DNA of 64,000 nt from Scleromatobacter sp038243995 (GCA_038243995.1 JBBRTV010000021.1:41811-105810), one strand, 5' to 3'; numbered from the stretch's first letter, positions 18,151 to 26,866 are shown. The notes: generated by a model from the letters alone, not told the origin. Program-made: numbers and translations.

Positions 18151-19596
18151 TCAGTCCGGCAGGAGCACGCCCGGGTTGAACAGGCCGCGCGGGTCGAGCG
18201 CCGCCTTGATCGACCGCATCATCGCGATGGCCTCGGGCGACTTGCGCAACGCGAGCTCGTGGCGCTTCAACCGGCCGATGCCGTGTTCCGCCGAGAAGGT
18301 GCCGCCGAAGCGCGCGACGACGTCGTAGACGCACGCATTCGCCGCGCTCTCGTGGCGCTGCAGGAAGTCGGCCGCCGACGCGTCGGCGGGCGCCTGCAGG
18401 TTGTAGTGCAGGTTGCCGTCGCCGAGATGACCGAAGGTGATGTGGCGGGCGCCCGGAACGATGGCGGCGAGTGCCGCATCCGCTGCCGCCACGAAGGGGG
18501 CGAGCGACGACAGCGGCACGCCGATGTCGTGCTTGATGTTCAGGCCTTCGGCGCCTTGCGCGAGCGGAATCGACTCGCGCAGGCGCCACATCGTCGCGGC
18601 CTGGGCCTGGTTCTGCGCGATCGCGACGTCGCTCAGTTCGCCGGCCTCGGCGGCGGCGAGCAGCGCGGCTTCGGCACCGGAGCGCAGCGTCGCCTCGGCG
18701 TGCGGCGACGCGAGGTCGAACAGCACCGACCACGAGGGCGCAGGCCCGTCGCCCGTCGCGCCCAGGGGTTGACGCAGATCGGGAAAGTGCCGCCCGACGA
18801 GCGCCAGCGCCGCGCCGTTCATCGCCTCGAATCCGACCAGTTCAGCGTCGAACGCGCGGCGCAGGCGGCGCAGCAGCGCGACGGCATCGGCGATCGTCGC
18901 GCACGCGGCCCAGCCGGTGAGGCCGGCGCGCGGCTGCGGAAACAGCCGCAGCGTCGCCGCCGTGATGATGCCCAGCGTGCCTTCGCTGCCGATGAACAGG
19001 TCGCGCAGGTCGTAGCCGGTGTTGTCCTTGCGCAGGCCGTCGAGGCCGCGCCAGATCTCGCCTGTCGCAGTCACGACCTCCAGTCCCAGGCACAACTCGC
19101 GCGCATTGCCGAAGCGCAGCACCTGCGTGCCGCCCGCGTTCGTCGCGAGATTGCCGCCGATCGTGCAGCTGCCCTCCGAGGCCAGGCTCAGCGGGAACAG
19201 CAGGCCGGCGCCGGCGGCGGCCTCCTGCAACGCCTGCAGGACGAGACCCGCCTCGACGGTGATGGTCTGGTTGTCGACGTCGAGCTGGCGCACGCGGACC
19301 AGCCGCGCGAGGCTGACGACGACCTGCCGTCGCGAGCCGTCCGGCACCCCGCCGCCGACCAGCCCCGTGTTGCCGCCCTGCGCGACGATGCTGGCGCCGT
19401 CGGGGCCGGCGCAGCGGCGCACCACGGCGGCGACCTCGTCGGCGCTTCCCGGCAGCACGACGGCCAGGCAGCGGCCGTGGTAGCGGCGGCGCCAGTCGCG
19501 CTCCCAGGAGAGCAGGGCGTCGCGATCGTCGCCGTCGGCGACCCGCACATGCGTCGCGCCGACGATGGCGCGCAGGTCGTCCAGCAAGGCGGGCAT
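18151..19596 (-). CDS. FAD-linked 2-hydroxyacid oxidase/dehydrogenase (GlcD/LdhD-like)
   Basis: A 481-residue flavoprotein of the vanillyl-alcohol-oxidase superfamily, close to D-lactate, glycolate and D-2-hydroxyglutarate dehydrogenases. The N-terminal FAD-binding domain has the QGGNTGLVGGG loop and GGNLATNAGGTQVLRFG. The C-terminal cap has GHLGDGNLHYN with metal-binding histidines and SAEHGIGRLK. The substrate cannot be read from the sequence. I chose the ATG at 19596 (MPALLDDL), since the 17 extra upstream residues lie in a GC-rich hairpin. It lies downstream of the DUF2069 gene on the same strand. Confidence 0.88.
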   Translation of the reverse strand: MPALLDDLRAIVGATHVRVADGDDRDALLSWERDWRRRYHGRCLAVVLPGSADEVAAVVRRCAGPDGASIVAQGGNTGLVGGGVPDGSRRQVVVSLARLVRVRQLDVDNQTITVEAGLVLQALQEAAAGAGLLFPLSLASEGSCTIGGNLATNAGGTQVLRFGNARELCLGLEVVTATGEIWRGLDGLRKDNTGYDLRDLFIGSEGTLGIITAATLRLFPQPRAGLTGWAACATIADAVALLRRLRRAFDAELVGFEAMNGAALALVGRHFPDLRQPLGATGDGPAPSWSVLFDLASPHAEATLRSGAEAALLAAAEAGELSDVAIAQNQAQAATMWRLRESIPLAQGAEGLNIKHDIGVPLSSLAPFVAAADAALAAIVPGARHITFGHLGDGNLHYNLQAPADASAADFLQRHESAANACVYDVVARFGGTFSAEHGIGRLKRHELALRKSPEAIAMMRSIKAALDPRGLFNPGVLLPD

Positions 19597-19616
19597 GGCC
19601 CGAGCCTGCTCAGGCC

Positions 19617-19648
19617 GGTGCACGGTCGCCGTGCACGGCCCGTGCACC
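19617..19648. repeat. Inverted repeat with two alternative hairpins
   Basis: GTGCACGG (19618-19625) is followed by TCG and then CCGTGCAC (19629-19636), a perfect 8-bp stem. GGTGCACGG (19617-19625) can alternatively pair over 9 bp with CCGTGCACC (19640-19648). The three GTGCAC half-sites lie between the DUF2069 and FAD oxidase genes. There is no T-run in either direction, so a protein-binding site or a processed mRNA hairpin is as likely as a terminator. Confidence 0.5.
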
Positions 19649-19688
19649 CGCGCAGGACCTCGGCCGCGACGAAGCCGCGCCGTTCATG

Positions 19689-20123
19689 TCAATGGGCCGT
19701 CCCGGCGTCGGCGCGCGGATCGTCGGACGGCGGCAAGCGCCTGGCCGCCGCGAGTCGCCAGCGCACCTGCGTCGCGCAGGCCGTGAACAGGACGATCGCG
19801 AGCGCGATCTCGAGCGCAGCCAGCCAGCGCGTCGGCGCCGGGTCGGCGATGCGCACCGCGCCTTCGGCGACATAGAGCCAGAGTGCCAGGCTCAGCCAGC
19901 GGTAGGTGTACATGCGGTGCTTGAGCAGGCCCGGCAACGCCGCCACCAGCGGCAGCACCTTGACGACCAGCGTGCCGTGGCCCGTGCGCGCCCAGACGAG
20001 TTCCCAGCCGACGCCCAGGATGATCAACGTGACGGTGGCCGCGACGGCGACCGCCCGCGTGGACGCGGTGACGCGATCGGTTCCGTGCGTGGCGGGCGTC
20101 GAGGGTCGGGACATCTTTGGCAT
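19689..20123 (-). CDS. DUF2069 family membrane protein
   Basis: A 144-residue inner-membrane protein with four hydrophobic helices. The conserved DUF2069 signature KHRMYTYRWLSLALWLYVAEG is visible; the family's function is unknown. I chose the ATG at 20123, which has GGCGG five bases upstream. ATGs at 20135 and 20114 are possible. Its start lies about ten bases from the start of the divergent BrkB/YihY gene, so the two must share one very compact control region. Confidence 0.8.
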   Translation of the reverse strand: MPKMSRPSTPATHGTDRVTASTRAVAVAATVTLIILGVGWELVWARTGHGTLVVKVLPLVAALPGLLKHRMYTYRWLSLALWLYVAEGAVRIADPAPTRWLAALEIALAIVLFTACATQVRWRLAAARRLPPSDDPRADAGTAH

Positions 20124-20133
20124 GATAGCCGCC

Positions 20134-21369
20134 ATGATGGATCCCAAGTCACCCGTTGCCCCGTCCCACCTGTCGATTGCGGGGCCCCTGGAGACACTGC
20201 GCACGTGGCCGTGGTTCGAGACCCTGCGCACGCTGCGCGCGCGCTTTCGCGAAGATCGACTCGGCCTCACGGCCAGCAGCCTGACCTTCACGACCCTGAT
20301 CTCGCTGGTGCCCCTGCTGACGGTGATGCTGGCCGTCTTCACCGCATTCCCGATGTTCAGCGCGTTCCAGGTCGGCCTCGAGAAATATTTCCTGCAGACC
20401 CTCGTGCCGCCCAACATCGCCAAGCCGGTGCTGGGCGCGCTGACGATGTTCGCGACGAAGGCGAGCCGGCTCGGGGCGTTCGGCCTGATCGCGCTGGGCG
20501 TGACGGCGATCACGCTCGTGCTGACGATAGACCGCACGCTCAATGCCATCTGGCGCGTCCGCAAGCCGCGCCCGATCGCGCAGCGCGTGCTGATCTACTG
20601 GGCCGTGCTGACGCTGGGCCCGCTGCTCCTGGGCGCCAGCCTGACATTGACCTCGTACGCGGTGTCGGCCTCCAGCGGTCTCGTGCAACAGATGGCCGGG
20701 GGCGTCAGCTTCACGCTCAACGTCGCCGAGTTCATGGCGCTCGCGTTCGCCATGAGCGCGCTGTTCCACTACGTTCCGCACGCACCCGTGGCGTGGCGCC
20801 ACGCGATGGCGGGCGGTGTCTTCGTGGCCGCCGGCTTCGAAGTCGCCAAGCGCGCCCTGGGCTGGTACCTGCAGCTGATGCCGAGCTATTCGAACGTCTA
20901 CGGCGCCTTCGCGACGGTGCCGATCTTCCTGCTGTGGATCTACCTCGGCTGGGTCATCGTGCTGCTCGGCGCCGTCATTGCGGCTTATGCGCCCAGCCTG
21001 CAGATGCACATGGTGCGGCACGGTCGGCGACCCGGCCAGAAATTCGCCCTGGCGCTTGAGATCGTGCGCCGCCTGCAGCGCACGCGCGAGGCCGGATCCC
21101 ACGGCCTGACCGGCCTCGAAATCGCCGCGAGCCTGCGCATCGACCCGCTGCAGATCGAGTCGGTGCTGGAAGCGCTGACCGGGCTCGACTGGGTGGGTCG
21201 CCTCGACGAGCAAGGGCAGGCGCGCTACGTCCTGCTGTGCGATCCGGGGCACACGCCGCTGGCGCCGCTGGTCGACACGTTGTTGCTGGCGCCGATCGAG
21301 GCGCTCGCGCAGGCGAGGGCGCGGATGCAGGTCGATGCCATCCAGTTGTCGGACGTGCTGCCGGCCTGA
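20134..21369 (+). CDS. YihY/BrkB family inner-membrane protein
   Basis: A 411-residue member of the YihY/BrkB family, once misnamed ribonuclease BN and of uncertain transport-like function. Residues 1-285 form the six-helix membrane domain with the conserved SLTFTTLISLVPLLTV and PIFLLWIYLGWVIVLLGA helices. The remaining 120 residues form a winged-helix-like cytoplasmic tail (GLTGLEIAASLRIDP...LEALTGLDWVG), which is common in the longer betaproteobacterial members. Start ATGATG at 20134/20137. Confidence 0.9.
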   Translation: MMDPKSPVAPSHLSIAGPLETLRTWPWFETLRTLRARFREDRLGLTASSLTFTTLISLVPLLTVMLAVFTAFPMFSAFQVGLEKYFLQTLVPPNIAKPVLGALTMFATKASRLGAFGLIALGVTAITLVLTIDRTLNAIWRVRKPRPIAQRVLIYWAVLTLGPLLLGASLTLTSYAVSASSGLVQQMAGGVSFTLNVAEFMALAFAMSALFHYVPHAPVAWRHAMAGGVFVAAGFEVAKRALGWYLQLMPSYSNVYGAFATVPIFLLWIYLGWVIVLLGAVIAAYAPSLQMHMVRHGRRPGQKFALALEIVRRLQRTREAGSHGLTGLEIAASLRIDPLQIESVLEALTGLDWVGRLDEQGQARYVLLCDPGHTPLAPLVDTLLLAPIEALAQARARMQVDAIQLSDVLPA

Positions 21370-21389
21370 GAAGCTTCGTTCACAGCTGC

Positions 21390-21968
21390 TCAGGCGGCGT
21401 GCACGACCACCATCAAGGCGGTCACCGGCACTTCGCCCGGATTGGAGATGGCGTGGGACACGTCCACCGCGTAGCGCGCGGTCTCGTTGCCGTGCAGGGT
21501 GGACACGTCGGTGCCCGAACGCACTTCGAGCGTGCCGCCGCCCAGCAGGCTCAGGTGTTCGCGCGATCCCGGTTCATGGGCTTCGGATTCGAGCTTGCCG
21601 CCCGGCTGCACGGTCAGCTCGTACCACTCGAACTGGCCGGCGAGCTCGATCGGGCCGAGGATGCGCAACTCGCACTTGCCGTCCGGGCTGCGCAGCGAGG
21701 GCGTCGCATGGCCCGCCACGGTGGTGATCGCCGGCTGGGCGGGGCGCTCGCCGTCGAGCAACTGGCCCAGCGGCACGCCCAGGGCGTTGGCCAGGCGCCA
21801 GACCACGGCCACCGTCGGATTGGCCTGGTTGCGCTCGATCTGCGAGAGCATCGATTTCGACACGCCGGCCAGGCGCGAGAGTTCATCGAGCGACAGCGCG
21901 CGCAGCTGGCGCAATTCCGCCAGGGTGTTGCCGACCCGCGGGGGTTCGACCGAAAGATTGCGCGACAT
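21390..21968 (-). CDS. XRE-family regulator with C-terminal cupin domain
   Basis: A 192-residue transcription regulator. The N-terminal helix-turn-helix (LAELRQLRALSLDELSRLAG, then VSKSMLSQIERNQANPT) is followed from about residue 90 by a cupin fold that typically senses a small molecule such as an amino acid. It is divergent from kbl-tdh, and an 18-bp perfect palindrome lies between them, so it is probably the local regulator of threonine catabolism (inference). Start ATG 21968 (MSRNLSV). A longer frame would run through the palindrome and is less likely. Confidence 0.88.
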   Translation of the reverse strand: MSRNLSVEPPRVGNTLAELRQLRALSLDELSRLAGVSKSMLSQIERNQANPTVAVVWRLANALGVPLGQLLDGERPAQPAITTVAGHATPSLRSPDGKCELRILGPIELAGQFEWYELTVQPGGKLESEAHEPGSREHLSLLGGGTLEVRSGTDVSTLHGNETARYAVDVSHAISNPGEVPVTALMVVVHAA

Positions 21969-22039
21969 GATGGCCTCGAGACGTTTTTCTGGAACGCGCC
22001 GTCTTGACGAATCCGGCGATGTTCCTGATACTGCACACA

Positions 22040-22057
22040 TGTTCGATATATCGAACA
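22040..22057. promoter_or_regulatory. 18-bp palindrome, probable operator between XRE-cupin regulator and kbl
   Basis: TGTTCGATATATCGAACA is a perfect 18-bp inverted repeat in the 133-bp regulator-kbl intergenic region. It lies 45 bases before the kbl start codon and 72 bases before the regulator's start, in the most AT-rich stretch of the region. The position suits repression or auto-regulation by the adjacent helix-turn-helix protein. That assignment is inferred from location. Confidence 0.65.
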
Positions 22058-22101
22058 AAGCAAATTACATTAAACAAGATTGTGCCTGAAGGACGAAGCT
22101 C

Positions 22102-23313
22102 ATGACCGGCTCCACCGCATTCAACCAACACATCCAGGCCGAGCTGGACGGCATCCGCGCCGCCGGCCTGTTCAAGAGCGAGCGCATCATCGCGACACCG
22201 CAGGGCGCCCTGGTGCGCCTGCAGGACGGCCGCGAGCTGATCAACCTGTGCGCGAACAACTACCTGGGCCTGTCCGCCCATCCCCGCGTGATCGAGGCGG
22301 CCCACGAGGCGCTGCGCACGCACGGCTACGGCATGAGCTCGGTGCGTTTCATCTGCGGCACCCAGGACATCCACAAGCAGCTCGAACAGCGGCTCGCCAG
22401 CTTCCTCGGCACCGAGGACACGATCCTCTACGCCGCCGCGTTCGACGCCAACGGCGGCCTGTTCGAGCCGCTGCTGGGCGAGGAGGACGCGGTCATCAGC
22501 GACGCGCTGAACCACGCCTCCATCATCGACGGCATCCGCCTGTGCAAGGCGAAGCGCTTGCGCTACGCGCACAACGACATGGCCGACCTCGAAGCGCAAT
22601 TGCAGGCGGCGGATGCCGCCGGGGCGCGCTTCAAGCTCGTCTTCACGGACGGCGTGTTTTCGATGGACGGCACCATCGCCCAGCTCGACCAGATCCGCGC
22701 CATCTGCGACAGGTACGGCGCCCTGCTGGGCATCGACGAGTGCCACGCGAGCGGCTTCATGGGCGCGCGCGGCCGCGGCACGCACGAGCACCGCGGCGTA
22801 TTCGGCCAGGTCGACATCATCACCGGCACGCTCGGCAAGGCGCTCGGGGGCGCCTCCGGCGGCTTCACCAGCGGCAAGAAAGAAGTGATCGAGCTACTGC
22901 GCCAGCGCTCGCGCCCCTACCTTTTCTCCAACACCGTCGCGCCCGCCATCGTCGGCGCGTCGATCGCCGTACTCGACCTGCTCGAGGCCAGCACGGCGCT
23001 GAAAGACAAGCTGGCCGAGAACACCGCCTGGTTCCGCGCGGCGATCACCGCCGCCGGCTTCGAAATCAAGCCCGGCACCCACCCGATCGTGCCTATCATG
23101 GTGCACGACGCCGTCAAGGCCCAGCGGCTCAGCCAGCGCATCCTCGAGCTCGGCATCTACGCCGTCGGATTCTTCTTCCCCGTCGTGCCCAAGGGCCAGG
23201 CGCGCATCCGCGTCCAGTTGAGCGCGGTGCACGACCGGCATCACCTCGAGAAGGCCGTCGCCGCCTTCACGACGGCCGGCCGCGAGCTGGGGCTGCTCGG
23301 AGCGTCCAAGTGA
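22102..23313 (+). CDS. kbl: Glycine C-acetyltransferase (2-amino-3-ketobutyrate CoA ligase)
   Basis: This PLP enzyme splits 2-amino-3-oxobutyrate with CoA into glycine and acetyl-CoA, the second step of threonine breakdown. The 403-residue product has the family core NNYLGLSAHPRVIEAA, the aspartate in GIDECHASG and the PLP lysine K246 in TGTLGKALGG. It is followed by tdh with a four-base overlap (GTGA at 23310-23313), so the pair is translationally coupled. Confidence 0.96.
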   Translation: MTGSTAFNQHIQAELDGIRAAGLFKSERIIATPQGALVRLQDGRELINLCANNYLGLSAHPRVIEAAHEALRTHGYGMSSVRFICGTQDIHKQLEQRLASFLGTEDTILYAAAFDANGGLFEPLLGEEDAVISDALNHASIIDGIRLCKAKRLRYAHNDMADLEAQLQAADAAGARFKLVFTDGVFSMDGTIAQLDQIRAICDRYGALLGIDECHASGFMGARGRGTHEHRGVFGQVDIITGTLGKALGGASGGFTSGKKEVIELLRQRSRPYLFSNTVAPAIVGASIAVLDLLEASTALKDKLAENTAWFRAAITAAGFEIKPGTHPIVPIMVHDAVKAQRLSQRILELGIYAVGFFFPVVPKGQARIRVQLSAVHDRHHLEKAVAAFTTAGRELGLLGASK

Positions 23314-24272
23314 GCGGCGCCCGCATTCTGATCATCGGCGCGAACGGCCAGATCGGCTCCGAGCTGGCGGGGGCCTTGTCCCGGCGCGCGGACGTCGCCG
23401 CGGTCGTGACGAGCGACGTGGCGCCCGTGGGCCGCACCCCGGGCCTGCTGCACGAACAGCTCGACGTGACCGATGCCGCCGGCCTGGCTGCCGTCGTCGA
23501 GCGCCACGCGATCACGCAGATCTACCTGCTGGCCGCGGCGTTGTCCGCCAACGGCGAGAAACACCCGCAGTGGGCCTGGAACCTGAACATGGTGGGCCTG
23601 CTGAACGTGCTCGAACTCGCCCGCACGGCCAGGCTCGACAAGGTGTTCTGGCCGAGCTCGATCGCCGCCTTCGGGCCCACCACGCCGGCCGATCGCACGC
23701 CGCAGGCGACGGTGATGGATCCGACGACGATCTACGGCATCAGCAAGCTCGCGGGCGAGCGCTGGTGCGCCTGGTACCACGCGAACCACGGCGTGGACGT
23801 GCGCAGCCTGCGCTATCCGGGCCTGATCAGCTGGAAGACGCCGCCCGGCGGCGGCACCACCGATTACGCCGTCGAGATCTTCCACGCCGCGCTGCGCGAC
23901 GGCCGCTACACCTGTTTCCTGAAGGAAGACCAGGCGCTGCCGATGATGCTGATGGACGACGCCCTGCGCGCCACCATCGAGCTGATGGATGCGCCCGCGC
24001 ACAGCATCCGCGAGCGCGGCAGCTACAACCTCTCGGCGATCAGCTTCACGCCGCGCCAGATCGCCGACGCGATCGGCAGGCGCATCCCCGGTTTCGCGAT
24101 GGACTGCGTGCCCGACTTCCGCCAGGCGATCGCCGCCAACTGGCCGCGCTCCATCGACGATAGTGCCGCGCATCGCGACTGGGGCTGGAAGGCGCGCTTC
24201 GGGCTCGACGAGATGGTCGACGAGATGCTCACCCAGCTGGCGCCGCTCGTGAAGGTGAAGGCGACGGCCTGA
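23310..24272 (+). CDS. tdh: L-threonine 3-dehydrogenase, short-chain (epimerase-like) type
   Basis: It oxidises L-threonine with NAD to 2-amino-3-oxobutyrate, the substrate of Kbl. Unlike the zinc-dependent E. coli enzyme, this 320-residue protein is a UDP-galactose-4-epimerase-like SDR, the type described in Cupriavidus and Flavobacterium. It has GANGQIG at residues 10-16 for NAD binding and the catalytic Y142-x3-K146 in TIYGISKLAGE. The conserved FWPSSIAAFGP segment is present. The GTG start overlaps the kbl stop. Confidence 0.93.
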   Translation: MSGARILIIGANGQIGSELAGALSRRADVAAVVTSDVAPVGRTPGLLHEQLDVTDAAGLAAVVERHAITQIYLLAAALSANGEKHPQWAWNLNMVGLLNVLELARTARLDKVFWPSSIAAFGPTTPADRTPQATVMDPTTIYGISKLAGERWCAWYHANHGVDVRSLRYPGLISWKTPPGGGTTDYAVEIFHAALRDGRYTCFLKEDQALPMMLMDDALRATIELMDAPAHSIRERGSYNLSAISFTPRQIADAIGRRIPGFAMDCVPDFRQAIAANWPRSIDDSAAHRDWGWKARFGLDEMVDEMLTQLAPLVKVKATA

Positions 24273-24296
24273 TCGGGAGGGCCGTCCCGATGACCG

Positions 24297-25493
24297 CTAG
24301 GGAGCGGGCGTCGTCACGTAGCCGTCGCTGAGCGTGCCGAGGAAGGCGATCAGGTCGTCGACTTCCGCGTCCGACAGCGCCGGCGCGTCGCCCGCGTGGC
24401 GGTTGTACGGTACCTCTTCCTGGTTCACGTTGACGCGGTACTGCGCGGGCAGGTCGTCGAACTTGTCGACGCTGCCGTCGGCATTCACCGGATAGAACTT
24501 TTCCGGGTTCGTGTCGCGCTGGACGTAGAAGGTCAGCGCGTCTTTCAGCGTGTGGAAGCGGCCGTTGTGGAAGAAGCTGTGGCGCAGCGCCACATTGCGC
24601 AGCGACGGCACTTTGAACGCGCCGCAGACCTCGGGGTTGGCGCTTGCGAACCCCGCCCGGTTGCACAGGCCGAGATCGAAGTAAGCCGGGTCGGCGTTGG
24701 CCGGGATATCCGGATTGCGCGGGACGCCGAGGTTGTCGTAGGTGCGATCGGTGAACATGGGAAAGCCGCCCTGGTCGTCCTTGTCCGACGGATGGCACGC
24801 CGCGCAGTTGCCTTTGCTCTCGTCCTGGAACAGGGCGAATCCGCGCGCCTCGGCGGCGGTGAACGTCGCCTTGCCGCGCAGCATCTCGTCGAACTTGCTG
24901 GTGAAGGCGCTGAATCGGGCGTCCTCCGTCTCGAACGTGGCGATCGCGCCGACCATGGCCTGGAAGGCGAGTTCGACATCGTCGAAGATGGCGGCTCCGT
25001 AGACCGACTTGAACTCCTCGGCGTAGGTGGCGGCGCGCAGCCGCGCCACCACGCTCGCGTGGTCGGCGTTCGCCATCTCGAGGGGATTGGTGAACGGCTT
25101 GCCGGCCTGGTCGGCGAGCGTGTTCTCGCGGCCGTCCCAGAAGAACCCGCCCACCGGCCCGTCGTCCGGATCCATGCGGAAGGCGAACTCGGTGCGCAGG
25201 TAGGTCACCGACGGCGCGTTGCGCACCCCCGCCAGCTGCAGGTTGACGCCGCCCGGCTGCACCGCGAGGCTGTTCGGGGCGGCGAGTCCGCTCGCGAAGT
25301 CGTGGCAACTCTGGCAGGACTGGCGGCCGGAGGCCGACAAGGACGCATCCGCGAAGATCTTTGCGCCCAGCGTCGCGGCATCGCTGGCAACGGCGTGCGT
25401 CGCGGTACCGTCGCTGCAGGCGGCGAGCAAGGCGACCACGAGCGCTGCGGCGACCGCGCGCGCGGCGTGGAACAGGGGGGCAGGGGAAAGCAT
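24297..25493 (-). CDS. Dihaem cytochrome c peroxidase family lipoprotein (CcpA/MauG-like)
   Basis: A 398-residue c-type cytochrome. The N-terminus has a signal helix ending in the lipobox LLAAC, with C26 the lipidation site. Two haem motifs follow: C60-x2-C63-H64 and C230-x2-C233-H234. The fold and spacing match the bacterial cytochrome c peroxidase/MauG group, which reduces hydrogen peroxide in the periplasm. The residue FFWDGRENTLADQA region is typical. The ATG at 25493 starts at the signal peptide. A perfect TATAAT and a Fur-box-like sequence lie upstream, which suggests control by iron. Confidence 0.88.
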   Translation of the reverse strand: MLSPAPLFHAARAVAAALVVALLAACSDGTATHAVASDAATLGAKIFADASLSASGRQSCQSCHDFASGLAAPNSLAVQPGGVNLQLAGVRNAPSVTYLRTEFAFRMDPDDGPVGGFFWDGRENTLADQAGKPFTNPLEMANADHASVVARLRAATYAEEFKSVYGAAIFDDVELAFQAMVGAIATFETEDARFSAFTSKFDEMLRGKATFTAAEARGFALFQDESKGNCAACHPSDKDDQGGFPMFTDRTYDNLGVPRNPDIPANADPAYFDLGLCNRAGFASANPEVCGAFKVPSLRNVALRHSFFHNGRFHTLKDALTFYVQRDTNPEKFYPVNADGSVDKFDDLPAQYRVNVNQEEVPYNRHAGDAPALSDAEVDDLIAFLGTLSDGYVTTPAP

Positions 25494-25526
25494 CGAAGCG
25501 AGTACCGGGGGTTGCGAGCTGTCATG

Positions 25527-25555
25527 ATTATAAATACAAACGAGAAGCATTCGCA
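25527..25555 (-). promoter_or_regulatory. Promoter with Fur-box-like sequence before the cytochrome c peroxidase gene
   Basis: The minus strand has a perfect TATAAT at 25527-25532. Upstream of it, 25541-25555 reads TGCGAATGCTTCTCG, which matches the inverted-repeat Fur core TGAGAATnATTCTCA at 12 of 15 positions and covers the -35 region. This stretch is strikingly AT-rich against its surroundings. Fur repression under iron repletion is inferred from the match. Confidence 0.5.
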
Positions 25556-25652
25556 TTAATATTTAAAGATGCCTGGCTATCACGGCCCCGCATGCAACGG
25601 GTCGCGGCGGCGCCGGACGGCTGCCGGTCAGGGTGCAGTGCCGCCGCGGCGT

Positions 25653-25982
25653 TCAGAACGGGATGCGCCCCGTCCACATCTCGGCGTACATCCGCCAGTC
25701 GCCGAGGAAGCTGTACAGCGGGCGGCTGAACGACGCAGGCCGGTTCCTCTCGAAGCCGAAATGCCCCAGCCAGGCGAAGCCGTAACCGCAGACCAGCGCC
25801 GCGACGACGAACCAGGCGCTGCCCGTCCACAGGAGCGCCCAGAGGCAGGCGAGCACCAGCGTCGAGCCGACGAAGTGCAGGCGGCGACAGGTCGCGTTGC
25901 GATGTTCGCCGAGGTAGAACGGATAGAACTCCGAGAAACTGTGCATCGTCTTCGGATCGGTGTTCAGCAAGGCATCGGTCAT
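25653..25982 (-). CDS. DUF962 / Mpo1-like membrane protein
   Basis: A 109-residue membrane protein of the DUF962 family. The N-terminus FSEFYPFYLGEHRNATCRRLHF carries the conserved histidines. Two hydrophobic helices follow (LVLACLWALLW and VVAALVCGYGFAWLGHFGFE), then FERNRPASF with a C-terminal YSFLGDW. The yeast relative Mpo1 is a dioxygenase in phytosphingosine breakdown. The bacterial role is unknown, and the histidines fit a metal enzyme. Start ATG 25982. Confidence 0.88.
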   Translation of the reverse strand: MTDALLNTDPKTMHSFSEFYPFYLGEHRNATCRRLHFVGSTLVLACLWALLWTGSAWFVVAALVCGYGFAWLGHFGFERNRPASFSRPLYSFLGDWRMYAEMWTGRIPF

Positions 25983-26053
25983 GGTGCGCTCCTGGTTCCT
26001 CGGCGTGGCGACGCGTGCGCGGGCGGCCCGCGGGCAGCCCGCGCGGCGGGCCC

Positions 26054-26866
26054 TCAGGCCGGGATGGCCTGACGCATCGCATTCAACACCGCATCGGGTG
26101 CCTCCTGCATCAGGGCATGCCCTGCCGCGACACGGAGCACGGTCGCGCCCAGGGCTGCCGACAAGTCCCGCGTCGCCTTTGGCGGCGTCATCACGTCGCG
26201 CTCCCCGAGGATCAGGTGCACCGGGCAGCGCACCGCCGCGGCGGCCTCCATGCCGTGCGCATAGGCGTCGCAGACACGGAAGTCGTGCTCGAACAGGTTG
26301 CCGGCGCCGGCACGCGTCGCGATGTCCTGGATCCGGTGCATCAGCGCGCTGTTGGCCCCGTGCAGCCAGGCGCCGGGGCCGGGGTAGGACGGCTTGCTGG
26401 CGATGCCCGAGTGCGAGAGTGCGTTGACCATCGCGATCGCGCGCGAGGGGTCGTCGCGCGCGGACTCCAGCAGTGCCGGACTGACCTTCATCGGATACGC
26501 GGTGCCGACCATGACCAGCCCGCTGGCCCGCTCCGGCAAGCGCGCCGCCGCCTCGAGCGCGACCAGCGAGCCCATGCTGTGGCCGACCAGGTGCGCTGCC
26601 GCGACGCCCGCCGAGGCGAGCAACGCGACCAGCCAGTCGGCCAGCGCCTCGACGCTGCCCAGCGGCGGGCCCTCCGAGCGCCCGTGACCGGGCTGGTCGA
26701 CGGCCAGCACCGCGACGCCGTGATGCGCGTACCAGCGCGCGAGCAGCGTCCAGACCGAGTGATCGTGCAGGGCGCCGTGCACGAACACGACCGTGCGCTC
26801 GCACGGCGTCCAGGGCTTGCCGCCGGTATAGGCATAGGCGGCGCGGCCAGCGACGGCGAACATCAT
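26054..26866 (-). CDS. Alpha/beta hydrolase
   Basis: A 270-residue cytoplasmic alpha/beta-hydrolase-fold protein. It has the oxyanion HGALHDH region, the DQPGHGRSEGP loop, nucleophile S97 in GHSMGS, a likely acid in GERDVMTP and the catalytic histidine in AAGHALMQEAP. The substrate is unknown. Its start overlaps the end of metY by four bases, so it is translated from the same message. A role in ester or thioester turnover linked to sulfur amino acids is possible but unproven. Confidence 0.85.
   Translation of the reverse strand: MMFAVAGRAAYAYTGGKPWTPCERTVVFVHGALHDHSVWTLLARWYAHHGVAVLAVDQPGHGRSEGPPLGSVEALADWLVALLASAGVAAAHLVGHSMGSLVALEAAARLPERASGLVMVGTAYPMKVSPALLESARDDPSRAIAMVNALSHSGIASKPSYPGPGAWLHGANSALMHRIQDIATRAGAGNLFEHDFRVCDAYAHGMEAAAAVRCPVHLILGERDVMTPPKATRDLSAALGATVLRVAAGHALMQEAPDAVLNAMRQAIPA

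Noticed and set aside
18133..19875. A 580-codon plus-strand open frame opposite the FAD oxidase
   Set aside because: It has no domain likeness. The minus strand encodes a complete FAD-binding oxidase with conserved motifs.
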